From contig WAOK01000079.1 of assembly GCA_015521325.1 (NCBI GenBank), forward strand, positions 1 through 62,328: a stretch of DNA of 62,328 nt, given 5' to 3'. The notes beneath the pieces were generated by a model. It searched no databases. It worked only from the letters and a program-made list of their open reading frames with translations, and was not told where the DNA came from. The position numbers and the translations under genes were made by a program. Positions 1-8,996 of the stretch are shown here, in pieces (the first letter of the stretch is position 1; each line of letters starts with the position of its first letter). The DNA comes from Desulfurococcales archaeon (GTDB lineage: Archaea > Thermoproteota > Thermoprotei_A > Sulfolobales > NBVN01).

Positions 1-977
1 GTCATACTGAGTTCGTACTTCTTTATGTTCGTTCCGTACATCGACGGATCGAAGTGAATCCTATGGGCGACTCCCGTAGTGTCATACACTGTAATGTTTG
101 CCATGAATCCTAGGGGGACGCTCACAGAAGCTAATCCGTTGTCGTTAGCATTTGTTCCATATCTGTACATTGTTAGGTTCGCGCCCTCACCCCTATAGGC
201 AACAACGTGGACAAGGGCCCCGGCCGCTGGCTTCACCTCGTTCTTCCCGATATACGTTATGTTGAGCACGATGGTGTACATGTCGAGCCTAGGTACCCAA
301 CCAAGAACCATCACAGGAGCGTAGTAGATCCCCGAATTAGTCGACATTACAAGCGACCCTATATCTTGGGGATACACCCCCGAGTAAGTGGTGGTAGCAT
401 TTCCTGGAGCGGCACCTATCCTCAAGACGGATGTCGAATCATCGCTAAATACATATACAAAACAGTCAATACATGGTTCTGCGGGCGTGCCGCTCTCGGA
501 CACCAACGCAGCTACCTTAGCTGAAGCACCGGCTTTCATCACTAATAGTTTCACTATGTGGAAATCCGCTCCTTCTAAGTAGTTCAGATATCTATAGAGC
601 CTCCCTTGAGATACCGAGAATACTGAAACCTCTCCTCTATCTGTTCCTACAGCTATCCTTGAGGGTGGGTAACCATCGACTGCTACCGCTGTCACCTTCC
701 CAACTAGCGAGAACCTCTGAACAATGCTTGGCCCCATTAACGGATCGCCGAGCTCGAGTACCTCGACTATCGACGACCCATTTATTGTACCTATCACGAC
801 GACTCTGTCAGATGTGAGAGCGTATACGTGTTCGATCTCCGCGTCCACCGAATATCTGAACACTATGGGGGCGCTGAACTCCACGGACTGGGCCAGCGAG
901 ATCATCACGGATGCCAAAATGAACAAGACTGCAACCGTTACAACTATTGTAATTCGTGCTCTAACGCTATAACTCAA
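1..977 (-). CDS. Secreted or membrane-anchored surface protein, 3' end beyond the window
   Basis: Reading the minus strand from a TTG at 977 gives 325 codons with no stop, so the gene continues past the left edge. A TAG two codons upstream of the TTG limits the start. The N-terminus has an arginine pair followed by a hydrophobic segment (about residues 9-29), a signal peptide or membrane anchor. Residues ~35-200 are beta-rich and contain phrases such as IAVGTDRGEVSVFSV that look like blades of a WD40/PQQ-type propeller. Residues ~240-310 contain a DNGLASVSVP stretch typical of extracellular Ig-like or carboxypeptidase-regulatory-like sandwiches. It lies head to head with the pilus ATPase gene, so a role at the cell surface is inferred. 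No family was recognised with certainty. Confidence 0.8.
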   Translation of the reverse strand, partial: MSYSVRARITIVVTVAVLFILASVMISLAQSVEFSAPIVFRYSVDAEIEHVYALTSDRVVVIGTINGSSIVEVLELGDPLMGPSIVQRFSLVGKVTAVAVDGYPPSRIAVGTDRGEVSVFSVSQGRLYRYLNYLEGADFHIVKLLVMKAGASAKVAALVSESGTPAEPCIDCFVYVFSDDSTSVLRIGAAPGNATTTYSGVYPQDIGSLVMSTNSGIYYAPVMVLGWVPRLDMYTIVLNITYIGKNEVKPAAGALVHVVAYRGEGANLTMYRYGTNANDNGLASVSVPLGFMANITVYDTTGVAHRIHFDPSMYGTNIKKYELSM

Positions 978-1012
978 CCTCTAGGCACCCACTGAGTAGG
1001 TGTTGAGTATCG

Positions 1013-1021
1013 TTATTTAAC
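1013..1021 (-). promoter_or_regulatory. TATA box of the secreted-protein gene
   Basis: On the minus strand TTAAATAAC sits about 40 bases upstream of the TTG at 977. Transcription would begin near 990, leaving a short leader that contains AGAGG just before the start. Confidence 0.45.
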
Positions 1022-1148
1022 GTTTGTACCGAGTATCGCAGGTTTTTCTAAGGTACCTCCCCCTCATCATCAATAATATCTTGGAGGAGAACAGCCTTAC
1101 TAACGCTTATATCCCTACACACTGATTTTTCAAAGAGAGGGTGGTTCA

Positions 1149-2753
1149 GTGCCCAGTGTTTTAGAGAAGCTCAGCACCCTGTTCCGGAAGAAGAAGGAAG
1201 AGCTTGTAGAAGAGGAGGAAGAGACAGAAGAAAAGAAAGAAACAACGCATGCAGAAAGGGCGGCGAGGTATTTCCTCAGGAGGAAGAGCAGGTACCTCGA
1301 CAGCTATCCCCTGTACGAGCCCTGGGCATACGCATACATATTCGAAGACCCGAAGACAGGGAACCTTGTTTACGTTGTTGAGGAGGTGACCCTCAACGAT
1401 AGGGAAAAGGAGATCTATGATCAGATAACCGAGTACATCATGTGGGAGCTAGAGCCCCCGGAGAGGGAGGTAGACCCGCGTGAGTACGTAATGAAGTACG
1501 CGAGGAAAGCAATCAGGCAGTTCCAGCTTAAGTTGGGGCGAACCCCGGGTCTCTCATGGTCTAAGATCCAGTATTATGTTGAGCGCGACCTGCTGGGCTA
1601 CGGGATACTCGACCCCATCTTCCGTGACCCAAACATAGAGGATATATCGTGTAACGGTGTCGGGAGACCGATATATGTGTGGCACAGGAAATACGAGTCG
1701 CTCCCCACTAACATCGTGTTCGAGACCGAGGACGAGCTTGATGAGTATGTGCTGAAACTGGCGCACATGGCGGGCAAGCACATATCCGTCGCGTACCCAA
1801 TACTGGACGCTATACTCCCAGGCGGTCACAGGCTCGCGGCAACGTTCCAGAAGGAGGTCTCCACCAAGGGCTCCACATTCACCATACGAAAGTTCAGGGA
1901 AGACCCGATCACAATAATTGACATGATAGATTTCGGGACTATATCGCCAGAAATAGCGGCTTACTTCTGGCTAGCCATGGACTACAAGATGACAACCCTC
2001 ATAATGGGTGTCACTGGTGCCGGAAAGACGACTACCCTGAACGCACTCGCTAACCTCCTCAGACCGACCTATAAGGTAGTAACCATCGAGGATACTCCCG
2101 AGCTTAGGCTCCCGCTAGAGAACTGGGTACAGCTTGTCTCGAGACCCTCATATCTCGGTGGCGTTGGCGAGATCACTTTGTTCCACCTCGTTAAGGTCTC
2201 CCTCAGATACAGACCCGATGTAATTGTCGTGGGTGAGGTGCGTGGCGAGGAGGCATATGTCCTCTTTCAAGCCATAGCGACAGGGCACTCCGGTATGACA
2301 ACACTCCACGCGGAGTCCATAGACGCTGCTGTGAAGAGACTCACATCGCCCCCAATGAACATCCCACCATCATATATTCCGCTTATAAACATCGCCATGG
2401 TAATAAAGAGAGTCACAAAAATCGACGAAACCGGAAGGCCTAGGCCTGTTAGGAGAATAACGAACATATGGGAAGTCAAGGACTACGAGGACTACATCGT
2501 CGTTTCTAAGTGGGATCCCGTAAGAGACAGGTTCGAGATGGATCTAAGCAAGAGCATTGTACTTGACCATATCTCAGAAATAACTGGCAGAAGCCGTGAG
2601 GAACTATATGAAGAGGTGGCGAAAAGGAAAGCCATATTGGAGTGGCTGCATGCTAACCACATAAGATCCTACAAGGAAGTTGCTTCATACATACAGAGGT
2701 ACTATATCAACCCCAAGGCGGTGTTGGAGCAACTGGGGGTAGAGGTGAGGTGA
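1149..2753 (+). CDS. Type IV pilus / archaellum-type secretion ATPase (GspE/ArlI superfamily)
   Basis: Hexameric ATPase that powers assembly of type IV pilus-like filaments from the cytoplasmic face of the membrane. The 534-residue protein has a very acidic, lysine-rich N-terminus (residues 15-35), then the N-terminal domain with DLLGYGILDPIFRDP typical of the archaeal branch, a Walker A GVTGAGKTTT near residue 286, a Walker B region RPDVIVVGEVRGEE near 357, and the histidine box GHSGMTTLHAES near 380. It starts with GTG after GAGAGGGTGG. It overlaps the platform-protein gene by four bases (GTGA), so the two are translationally coupled. Archaellum genes such as arlB, arlH or arlG are absent nearby, which favours a pilus over an archaellum, but the exact subtype cannot be fixed. 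Confidence 0.95.
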   Translation: MPSVLEKLSTLFRKKKEELVEEEEETEEKKETTHAERAARYFLRRKSRYLDSYPLYEPWAYAYIFEDPKTGNLVYVVEEVTLNDREKEIYDQITEYIMWELEPPEREVDPREYVMKYARKAIRQFQLKLGRTPGLSWSKIQYYVERDLLGYGILDPIFRDPNIEDISCNGVGRPIYVWHRKYESLPTNIVFETEDELDEYVLKLAHMAGKHISVAYPILDAILPGGHRLAATFQKEVSTKGSTFTIRKFREDPITIIDMIDFGTISPEIAAYFWLAMDYKMTTLIMGVTGAGKTTTLNALANLLRPTYKVVTIEDTPELRLPLENWVQLVSRPSYLGGVGEITLFHLVKVSLRYRPDVIVVGEVRGEEAYVLFQAIATGHSGMTTLHAESIDAAVKRLTSPPMNIPPSYIPLINIAMVIKRVTKIDETGRPRPVRRITNIWEVKDYEDYIVVSKWDPVRDRFEMDLSKSIVLDHISEITGRSREELYEEVAKRKAILEWLHANHIRSYKEVASYIQRYYINPKAVLEQLGVEVR

Positions 2754-4531
2754 CAGCCCCGGCATATAAGAGGAGGAAGGTCCAGAAACCCTCATTTAAG
2801 GATCTATACGACGCCACAGCACTCGCCCTCTTCGAGAACTGGGGTAGGGCACTCTCAAAGACGTTCGAATTAGAGACAGCACTGAAACGCGCTGGAATGG
2901 CTGAGCACCCCGTTGTCTACGCCTCAAGATTACTTCTTACCGTGGTACTAGCCATGCTTTTCGTTACCACACCTTTGGCAATGCTTGCAGTATATGCGTC
3001 TGTGAACGTACTCATACAACTAATACTCGTGATTGCCGCGGCAGTCACTCCTCTGCTCGTTTTTGGAATGGGTCTAGCGTACCCCAGCATGGTGGCTTCA
3101 TCGCGTAAGACCATGGTCGAGAACGAACTCCCATTCTTCATGTCCTACGCAGCCACGATGGCGAGGGGTGGCGTGAGCATCGATAAGGTCATCGAGAGGG
3201 TGGCCGAGCTAAAGATCTTCAAAGCGATGAGAGATGAGGCTAGGCGAATGCTCTCAAAAATACGTTTCTTCGGCGCCGACCCGATAACAGCAATAGATGA
3301 GGTGGTAAGGTATCACCCGAGCACTAAGTTTAGGGACATAATGCTTGGCTACATAACGACGTTAAAGACAGGCGGTGACACAGTTCACTATCTAGAGTTA
3401 AGAACTCAAGAGTTATTCAGTCAGAGGACGAGAGAAATAAGAGAACTTACTGAGAGATTAGGATCCTTCTTAGAGCTCTACATAGTAATAGGCGTCATAG
3501 CCTCAATAACCCTCTTCGTCTTCTTCGCCGTTACTGGCGCTGTGTCGTCTGCAGCCGCTGGAGCAGGTGCTGCGGCTCTAAGGATGCCAGCTATGGATCT
3601 CTCGATGCCGATGCTCTACAACTTCGTTGTTCTCCCGATGCTGGGTATGATGGTATTGCTTATGGCACACTACTCGCAGCCAAGAACCCCTATAGGGTAC
3701 CCAGGTCCCTACATAGTCCTGCTGGTCACACTCCCAATGGCAGCGATAGTATTCGTGGTCACTCTCTGGACTACCGGGGGCTTCAGCCTGTTCTCGGGCC
3801 AGATAACACTAAACGTAGTAAATTCGGCTACTATCTCGATGACTATGGCTGTGCTCACCGCTTCAATTCCTCCGTGGATTGTCTGGATGAAGGATACTAG
3901 AGGCATGAAAGGACTTATCAAGTCAACAGCTGACTTCCTCAGAGACATGGCGGAGGTAAGGAAGACCGGGCTCTCGCCAGAGAAGTGCTTCATATCACTA
4001 TCTAATAGAGATTATCGAAACCTGACACCCGTCGTAAAGAGGGCTGCGGCAGCTTTATCACTCGGGATGAGCCTCGAGCGCGCCCTAGCCAAGGCCCTGA
4101 AAGGTGTCCGCGAGTGGTTCGTTGTCGCAGTATTTAGGCTCCTCGCCGACTCCATAGTCGTTGGAGGCGGCTCACCTGAAATTATGGACACACTAGCGAG
4201 GTTCACGCAGAGCCTAGCTGAGTCGGAGGAGCTTCTGAGAAGGAGGCTAAAATACTACGTAGTTCTGCCGTACTTCGGCATAATATTGCTGGCGTCAACA
4301 CCGATTATGATAATGAACCTACTCATAAGTGCCACTGGGACAGCCGGAAACACCCTCATGGCCCCAATGCTCTTAGTCCTTGGACTAGGAACTCTCATAA
4401 ACGCATATGTCATGGGTCTGGTTGCCGGAAAAACGAGCGAAATGAGCATAGCTGCGGGCTTCAAGCACGCAACGCTGATGAGCCTCATCGCCGCGGCCAC
4501 AACAGTCTTAACGACTGCCTCGCTAGGTTAA
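2750..4531 (+). CDS. Type IV pilus platform membrane protein (TadC/ArlJ family)
   Basis: Polytopic membrane protein that partners with the ATPase and moves pilin subunits from the membrane into the filament. The 593 residues contain two T2SSF-type cytoplasmic helical domains (about 125-235 and 395-500), each followed by hydrophobic segments, with around nine membrane spans in all. The duplicated layout and length fit the archaeal ArlJ/TadC group. It begins at the GTG that overlaps the ATPase stop codon. Two pilin genes follow downstream on the same strand, which supports a complete minimal pilus locus. Confidence 0.93.
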   Translation: MTAPAYKRRKVQKPSFKDLYDATALALFENWGRALSKTFELETALKRAGMAEHPVVYASRLLLTVVLAMLFVTTPLAMLAVYASVNVLIQLILVIAAAVTPLLVFGMGLAYPSMVASSRKTMVENELPFFMSYAATMARGGVSIDKVIERVAELKIFKAMRDEARRMLSKIRFFGADPITAIDEVVRYHPSTKFRDIMLGYITTLKTGGDTVHYLELRTQELFSQRTREIRELTERLGSFLELYIVIGVIASITLFVFFAVTGAVSSAAAGAGAAALRMPAMDLSMPMLYNFVVLPMLGMMVLLMAHYSQPRTPIGYPGPYIVLLVTLPMAAIVFVVTLWTTGGFSLFSGQITLNVVNSATISMTMAVLTASIPPWIVWMKDTRGMKGLIKSTADFLRDMAEVRKTGLSPEKCFISLSNRDYRNLTPVVKRAAAALSLGMSLERALAKALKGVREWFVVAVFRLLADSIVVGGGSPEIMDTLARFTQSLAESEELLRRRLKYYVVLPYFGIILLASTPIMIMNLLISATGTAGNTLMAPMLLVLGLGTLINAYVMGLVAGKTSEMSIAAGFKHATLMSLIAAATTVLTTASLG

Positions 4532-4551
4532 TACCCGAAAACCATTTGACA

Positions 4552-4560
4552 ATTTAATTT
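4552..4560 (+). promoter_or_regulatory. TATA box of the first pilin gene
   Basis: ATTTAATTT lies between the platform gene and the first pilin. Initiation about 26 bases downstream (near 4582) would exclude the ATG at 4572 and supports the ATG at 4599. Confidence 0.45.
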
Positions 4561-4598
4561 TACTCAAAAAGATGAATAGTATACTGGAGGAGGGTAGG

Positions 4599-5006
4599 AT
4601 GATGCTTAAAGAGGGCATCTCCTCACTCTTTGTCTACGTGTTACTTATAGGGGTTACTCTGACGATCATTATCGGGTTCGTAGGTTATGCCATGAGCATA
4701 TGGTCACATCAAGGAACATATAGAACTCTTCTTGTCTACCCAGATACCAGAATAGATACGGATGAAAACGTGCTGATATTACACATCACTAATAGAGGCT
4801 CTGTAGCTGCCGTAATCTATAAGATAGTTGTACAAAACGTGGAGACACTGAACGCATCCATAACTGTTAGGCCTGGAGAGGAAATCGTGGTTACTGAGCA
4901 GCTCAGCGGAACTTATAAGCCTGGCTCTTCATATATAGTAGAGATATATACAAAAGAAGGTGACGTACTCAAACAGCCGATTTATATACCCATAAAAGCT
5001 GGGTAA
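4599..5006 (+). CDS. Type IV pilin-like protein with short type III signal
   Basis: Probable filament subunit. With the start at 4599 the protein is MMLKEG followed by ISSLFVYVLLIGVTLTIIIG, i.e. a short charged leader ending in glycine and then a hydrophobic helix, the pattern cut by archaeal prepilin peptidase (PibD). An upstream ATG at 4572 would give a longer leader, but GGAGGAGG at 4586-4593 and the TATA box spacing favour 4599. The rest (~105 residues) is a beta-rich head with PDTRIDTDENVLILHITNRG that closely parallels the next pilin. The prepilin peptidase gene is not in this window. Confidence 0.85.
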   Translation: MMLKEGISSLFVYVLLIGVTLTIIIGFVGYAMSIWSHQGTYRTLLVYPDTRIDTDENVLILHITNRGSVAAVIYKIVVQNVETLNASITVRPGEEIVVTEQLSGTYKPGSSYIVEIYTKEGDVLKQPIYIPIKAG

Positions 5007-5104
5007 CGCTCTAATATAACGTGTGGATGCATTATCAAATTACAAATGTGATATCGATCATGTAGGTCTTAGCCGAGCATTATTGATCACACAAGCAAAA
5101 GTAA

Positions 5105-5114
5105 CTATATAAAG
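5105..5114 (+). promoter_or_regulatory. TATA box of the second pilin gene
   Basis: CTATATAAAG is a near-ideal archaeal TATA element. Initiation is expected near 5132, followed by GGTGA at 5135-5139 and the ATG at 5147. Having its own strong promoter suggests this pilin is the major subunit. Confidence 0.6.
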
Positions 5115-5146
5115 TTCAGGCTAATATGGGACACGGTGAACCATAA

Positions 5147-5557
5147 ATGAACACAAGGAAGGGTATATCACCGGTACTGGCAACCGTAATCATAATCGCC
5201 GTAACCCTAGTGATCGCTATCGGCGTCATTGGCTGGATCATGGGGATCTGGGGGAGCTTCGGTACTACGGAGTCATTACAGGTGTTCCCCGACTCGAACA
5301 TCGACACGGGGACAAACACCCTCACTCTACACGTCAAGAACACAGGAACGGCCTCCGCAGTGATCTACAAGGTTGAGATAGTTGGAGTAGAGACCGTCAC
5401 CAGCTTTGGAACCGTCACCACTGTCGCAATATCTCCCGGCGTAGACACGACCCTATCAATAACACTGACCGGCACATACACACCCGGAACATACTACACA
5501 GTCAAGATATACACCCAGGCAGGTAACATCTACACCGCACAGGTAAGGGCCCAGTAA
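5147..5557 (+). CDS. Type IV pilin, probable major subunit
   Basis: Protein of 136 residues with the classic archaeal pilin start MNTRKG|ISPVLATVIIIAV (bar marks the expected prepilin peptidase site), then one hydrophobic helix to about residue 33, and a threonine/serine-rich beta head. The head aligns by eye with the preceding pilin (PDSNIDTGTNTLTLHVKNTG versus PDTRIDTDENVLILHITNRG, then AVIYKV versus AVIYKI), so the two are paralogs. The high Ser/Thr content and the PMT-type glycosyltransferase gene that starts 14 bases after its stop suggest the head may be O-glycosylated; that is inference. Confidence 0.9.
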   Translation: MNTRKGISPVLATVIIIAVTLVIAIGVIGWIMGIWGSFGTTESLQVFPDSNIDTGTNTLTLHVKNTGTASAVIYKVEIVGVETVTSFGTVTTVAISPGVDTTLSITLTGTYTPGTYYTVKIYTQAGNIYTAQVRAQ

Positions 5558-5571
5558 TAGGGCATTCCATA

Positions 5572-6867
5572 ATGAGCAGCAACAAATATAGCTACCTCCT
5601 GATTTTTTTACAAAAACTATTTCGTAAAGCGGGCGTTGTCACACCAATAATATCTTCATCAGTAATATTTACTCTATTTACATATTCATCGCGGTATATG
5701 ACATCACTTGTTCCATTATACCTTGACGAAAAAGTGTACATAGAATGTGGAATAAAATACATAAGCGGTTTGCCACCAGTACTATGTAACTTCGAACACC
5801 CTCCGTTAGGTAAATATATAATCGGTTTATTTGAATCGCATAATGCAGGAGTTATATTGCTTGTATTAAATTATTTTATTTCGTTAATAATGCTATATAA
5901 AATTACTTATATATTAACAAAAAACAAAATAATATCATTATATGCTATGCTAATAGTGGGCTTTGACACATTATTTATGTTTACATACATGCATTACTTA
6001 CTCGATCCAATAGCTTTTACATTCCTACTATTAACGACGTATATTTATATATTACTGTTAAAAAATATAGAAAGAAAAAATATGAACACATACAAAGACT
6101 TAGTTTTTCTTGGGATGTCTTTAGGGCTTACGGTGGCGACAAAGTGGCAAACAATATACTCACTCCTCGGTATGCTAATTATGGTGCTTTGGTCATATTT
6201 TAAAGCTTTTAATTTTAAAACAAGTTTTACAAGAATAATTAATTTGAGTGCATTTGCTGTACTCGCTTACTTAACAACATTTGCTATGGATATGAAACTT
6301 GGCATTGTAGAACCAGTAATTCATAACGCTATGGCATTAGCATACATGTCGTATCGACATGGTTTCTCCCCATCACTGGCTGTGATAGGTATTATGAAGT
6401 TACTAAGCAGAGTAGAGATCTGGAGGCTTGCTTCATTTATTGTAATGTACGTTACTACTACAATAGTAGCGCCAAATGTATCGTCTCTTATACTACTTAA
6501 CTCGACATATGTTGAGTCCCCTGCCAGAATGTTGGTGCGGATCGGTGTAGGTGTTCCCAGTATTTTATGGCCGATTTTATTTCCAATATATTTGTTGGTG
6601 GTGAAGGCCCGACTTGAAGGAGGGCGTTTCAGAGAGCTAGACCCATTGATAGTAGTCACGTCCACGTCTCTGCTTAACCTGCTTAATGGTCCGCTCGATT
6701 GGTATTACATATACGTTGTACCTTTTCTATACATCATAACAATTACTTACATATTGTCACACCGAAAAGGGAAATACATAGCAGCTCTCTTATCACTTGC
6801 ACAATTCATTCATTGTCTTCTCTTCTTCCTCAAAGTAATCCCGTATGCCAATGAACTATCTATATGA
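5572..6867 (+). CDS. PMT/GT39-type membrane glycosyltransferase, AT-rich
   Basis: Membrane protein of 431 residues resembling lipid-phosphate-sugar-dependent protein glycosyltransferases. The first extracytoplasmic loop carries the acidic pair D52-E53 in YLDEKVY and the motif HPPLGK at 76-81, and GLTVATKWQ near residue 187 matches the PMT pattern; about ten further hydrophobic segments follow. It would transfer a sugar from a dolichyl-type carrier outside the membrane, and the adjacent pilin is an obvious possible acceptor. Base composition is strikingly AT-rich, with many ATA, TTA and AAA codons, unlike the GC-richer genes on both sides; the last ~90 codons return toward the local average. 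No clear ribosome binding site precedes the ATG. Confidence 0.72.
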   Translation: MSSNKYSYLLIFLQKLFRKAGVVTPIISSSVIFTLFTYSSRYMTSLVPLYLDEKVYIECGIKYISGLPPVLCNFEHPPLGKYIIGLFESHNAGVILLVLNYFISLIMLYKITYILTKNKIISLYAMLIVGFDTLFMFTYMHYLLDPIAFTFLLLTTYIYILLLKNIERKNMNTYKDLVFLGMSLGLTVATKWQTIYSLLGMLIMVLWSYFKAFNFKTSFTRIINLSAFAVLAYLTTFAMDMKLGIVEPVIHNAMALAYMSYRHGFSPSLAVIGIMKLLSRVEIWRLASFIVMYVTTTIVAPNVSSLILLNSTYVESPARMLVRIGVGVPSILWPILFPIYLLVVKARLEGGRFRELDPLIVVTSTSLLNLLNGPLDWYYIYVVPFLYIITITYILSHRKGKYIAALLSLAQFIHCLLFFLKVIPYANELSI

Positions 6868-6923
6868 TTTTGTTATGCTTCCTATACATCCGACTGTGGG
6901 GGTACACCGCACTGTTAATCTTA

Positions 6924-6933
6924 CGTTAATATA
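6924..6933 (+). promoter_or_regulatory. Probable TATA box of the glyA operon
   Basis: GTTAATATAC lies 32 bases upstream of the chosen glyA start, so initiation would fall near 6955, just before GGTGG at 6956-6960. Confidence 0.35.
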
Positions 6934-6964
6934 CTGTGAGGAACCAAGACAGATTGGTGGTTTA

Positions 6965-8263
6965 ATGAGTTACCCCGAGGAACTCCTTAAGGCCCTCGAG
7001 ATAACTAAGAAACACAACATCTGGCGCAGGTTTGAGTGCATTAACCTCATAGCATCCGAGAACGTTATGTCGCCTTTGGCTGAGGCCGCCTACTTCACGG
7101 ACATGATGCACAGATACGCTGAGGGCAAGCCGAGGAAAAGGTACTACCAGGGCAACATATACACCGACGAGATCGAGCTCCTGGTCATGGATCTAATGAA
7201 GAAACTCCTTCAGGTTGAATACGTTGAGCCAAGGCCCATTAGCGGTACGATAGCTAACGCTACAGTGTTCCGCAACCTCGGCAGCCCAGGTGATAAGGCT
7301 GTTATAGCGCCCGTGCAGGCTGGTGCTCACGTCTCTCACACTAAGTTCGGAACCCTGGGCGCTCTCGGGATCCAGCACATTGAGATGCCCTATGACCAAG
7401 AGAACTGGAACATCGACGTTGACAAAGCTGTCAAGCTCATCGAGGAGGTAAAGCCCAAGTTCGTCACGCTAGGCGCCAGCGTTTACCTCTTCCCGCACCC
7501 GACTAAGGAGATAGCTGAGGCAGCCCATGCTGTGGGCGCTAAGGTCGTTCACGATGTTGCCCATGTTCTTGGACTGATCGTGGGGAAGAGGTGGCCTAAC
7601 CCGATCCATGAAGGCGCCGACGTGGCCACGTCATCCACCCATAAGACGTTCCCGGGACCGCAGGGAGGCATAATATTCACGAACTCCAAGGAAATATACA
7701 AAGCCGTGTCAAAGACCATATTCCCGTGGTTCCTAAGCAACCACCACTTACATAGACTGCCTGCCATGGCGGTGACGGCGGTGGAAATGGAGCACTTCGG
7801 CGAGGCCTACGCCGACCAGATAATAAGAAACGCGAAGGCGTTCGCCGAGGCCCTGATGGAGGAAGGCTTCAAGGTACAGGCAGAGCACCTAGGTTTCACC
7901 AAGTCCCACACGATCGTTGTCGATGTGAGAGACCTTGGGAGAGGGGCTAAGGTGGCAAAGCTCCTCGAGGACGCGAACATCATAGTCAACAAGAACCTTC
8001 TACCATGGGACCCGCCGGAGGCGGTGAAGGACCCGAGCGGCATAAGGATCGGCGTGCAGGAGATGACGAGATTCGGGATGAAGGAGAGCGACTTCAAGGA
8101 GGTCGCTAAATTCTTCCGAGAGCTCCTCATCGAAGGCAAAGACCCGAAGACCGTAGGCGAAAAAGTCAAAGAATTCAGGAAGAACTTCCTCGAGGTGAAG
8201 TACGCGTTCCCGATACCAAAGGAATTCGAGAAGAGCCCGATCAAGGTGCCGATGTTACTATGA
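6965..8263 (+). CDS. glyA: Serine hydroxymethyltransferase
   Basis: PLP enzyme that interconverts serine and glycine, passing the C1 unit to a folate or methanopterin carrier. The 432-residue product starts [18 protein letters not shown] and contains [15 protein letters not shown], the RYYQGN substrate loop, and the PLP lysine in SSTHKTF (K227). The reading frame is open 40 codons further upstream, but GGTGG at 6956-6960 and family alignment favour the ATG at 6965. The stop overlaps the next gene by four bases (ATGA). The glycine cleavage genes at 44-49 kb form the other half of glycine metabolism in this window. Confidence 0.95.
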   Translation: MSYPEELLKALEITKKHNIWRRFECINLIASENVMSPLAEAAYFTDMMHRYAEGKPRKRYYQGNIYTDEIELLVMDLMKKLLQVEYVEPRPISGTIANATVFRNLGSPGDKAVIAPVQAGAHVSHTKFGTLGALGIQHIEMPYDQENWNIDVDKAVKLIEEVKPKFVTLGASVYLFPHPTKEIAEAAHAVGAKVVHDVAHVLGLIVGKRWPNPIHEGADVATSSTHKTFPGPQGGIIFTNSKEIYKAVSKTIFPWFLSNHHLHRLPAMAVTAVEMEHFGEAYADQIIRNAKAFAEALMEEGFKVQAEHLGFTKSHTIVVDVRDLGRGAKVAKLLEDANIIVNKNLLPWDPPEAVKDPSGIRIGVQEMTRFGMKESDFKEVAKFFRELLIEGKDPKTVGEKVKEFRKNFLEVKYAFPIPKEFEKSPIKVPMLL

Positions 8264-8991
8264 CAGACGCAACCCTAGCACCTTGGACCCGGTTTTTATC
8301 AGGTACAAAAACTAGGGTACTTATTCTCCCTACCGGAAGCTTCGAACAGCACGGGCCTCACCTACCGCTATGGACGGACACGCTCATAGCATGGAAGCTC
8401 GCCCACAAGGCAGCAGAGAATCTTGGAAACGAAGGCGTGGAAACACTTGTCCTACCCCCCATACCTTACGGAGTAAGTTATATGTGGAACAATAACGATG
8501 GAACAATCAGCATAAGGCAGGAGACGTTTGTAAAGTACCTGATTGATGCTGCGGTCTCAGCCCTCAGATGGGGCACTCACCTAGTGATCCTCAATGGACA
8601 CGGGGGTAACGTCGACGCCATTAAGTACGCCGCTAGGGAAATAGTACAACTAAGCAACAAGCCTGTTGCAACTATCAATTGGTGGGAGCTAGTGAGAGAC
8701 GCTATCAAGGATATTTGCGAGACAGGCTTCTTCCACGCAGACGAGTGCGAGACAAGCGTAGCTGTCTACCTAGGTATCCCCATCACGGGAATACCGAGAC
8801 CATCTCCCCTACCCTTCCGAAGGAAACAGCAAGAAGGAGTTCATGTCTATATGCCTGAACACGAACTAAGACACGAGCCCGGCTCTTTCGGCTTCCCCAA
8901 CAAGTACTCGGCCGAGAAGGGCGAAAAAGTAGTGAAAGAATTCGTGAGCAAGTTCACTACCTTCGTTAAGGACTTCATCAAGGAAGGATAA
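8260..8991 (+). CDS. Creatininase-family metal-dependent amidohydrolase
   Basis: Protein of 243 residues with the metal-ligand pattern of the creatininase fold: [16 protein letters not shown] (residues 26-41, with Glu, His and Asp ligands), NGHGGN near 113, and HADECETS near 163. In archaea members of this family include the formamide hydrolase ArfB of riboflavin/F420 biosynthesis as well as enzymes of unknown substrate. Translational coupling to glyA (ATGA overlap) suggests a substrate linked to C1 or glycine/serine metabolism, or simply shared expression. The family is secure; the reaction is not. Confidence 0.8.
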   Translation: MTDATLAPWTRFLSGTKTRVLILPTGSFEQHGPHLPLWTDTLIAWKLAHKAAENLGNEGVETLVLPPIPYGVSYMWNNNDGTISIRQETFVKYLIDAAVSALRWGTHLVILNGHGGNVDAIKYAAREIVQLSNKPVATINWWELVRDAIKDICETGFFHADECETSVAVYLGIPITGIPRPSPLPFRRKQQEGVHVYMPEHELRHEPGSFGFPNKYSAEKGEKVVKEFVSKFTTFVKDFIKEG

Positions 8992-8996
8992 GTAAG

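Noticed and set aside
207-972. Three short plus-strand ORFs
   Set aside because: They lie antisense to the continuous 325-codon minus frame with a signal peptide and lack ribosome binding sites or family features.
1073-1082. Minus-strand TGATGATGA as a C box
   Set aside because: No CTGA follows within 40 bases.
5047-5093. TGTGAT ... ATCACA repeat upstream of the major pilin
   Set aside because: Arms are only six bases with a long gap and the flanks do not pair; likely chance.
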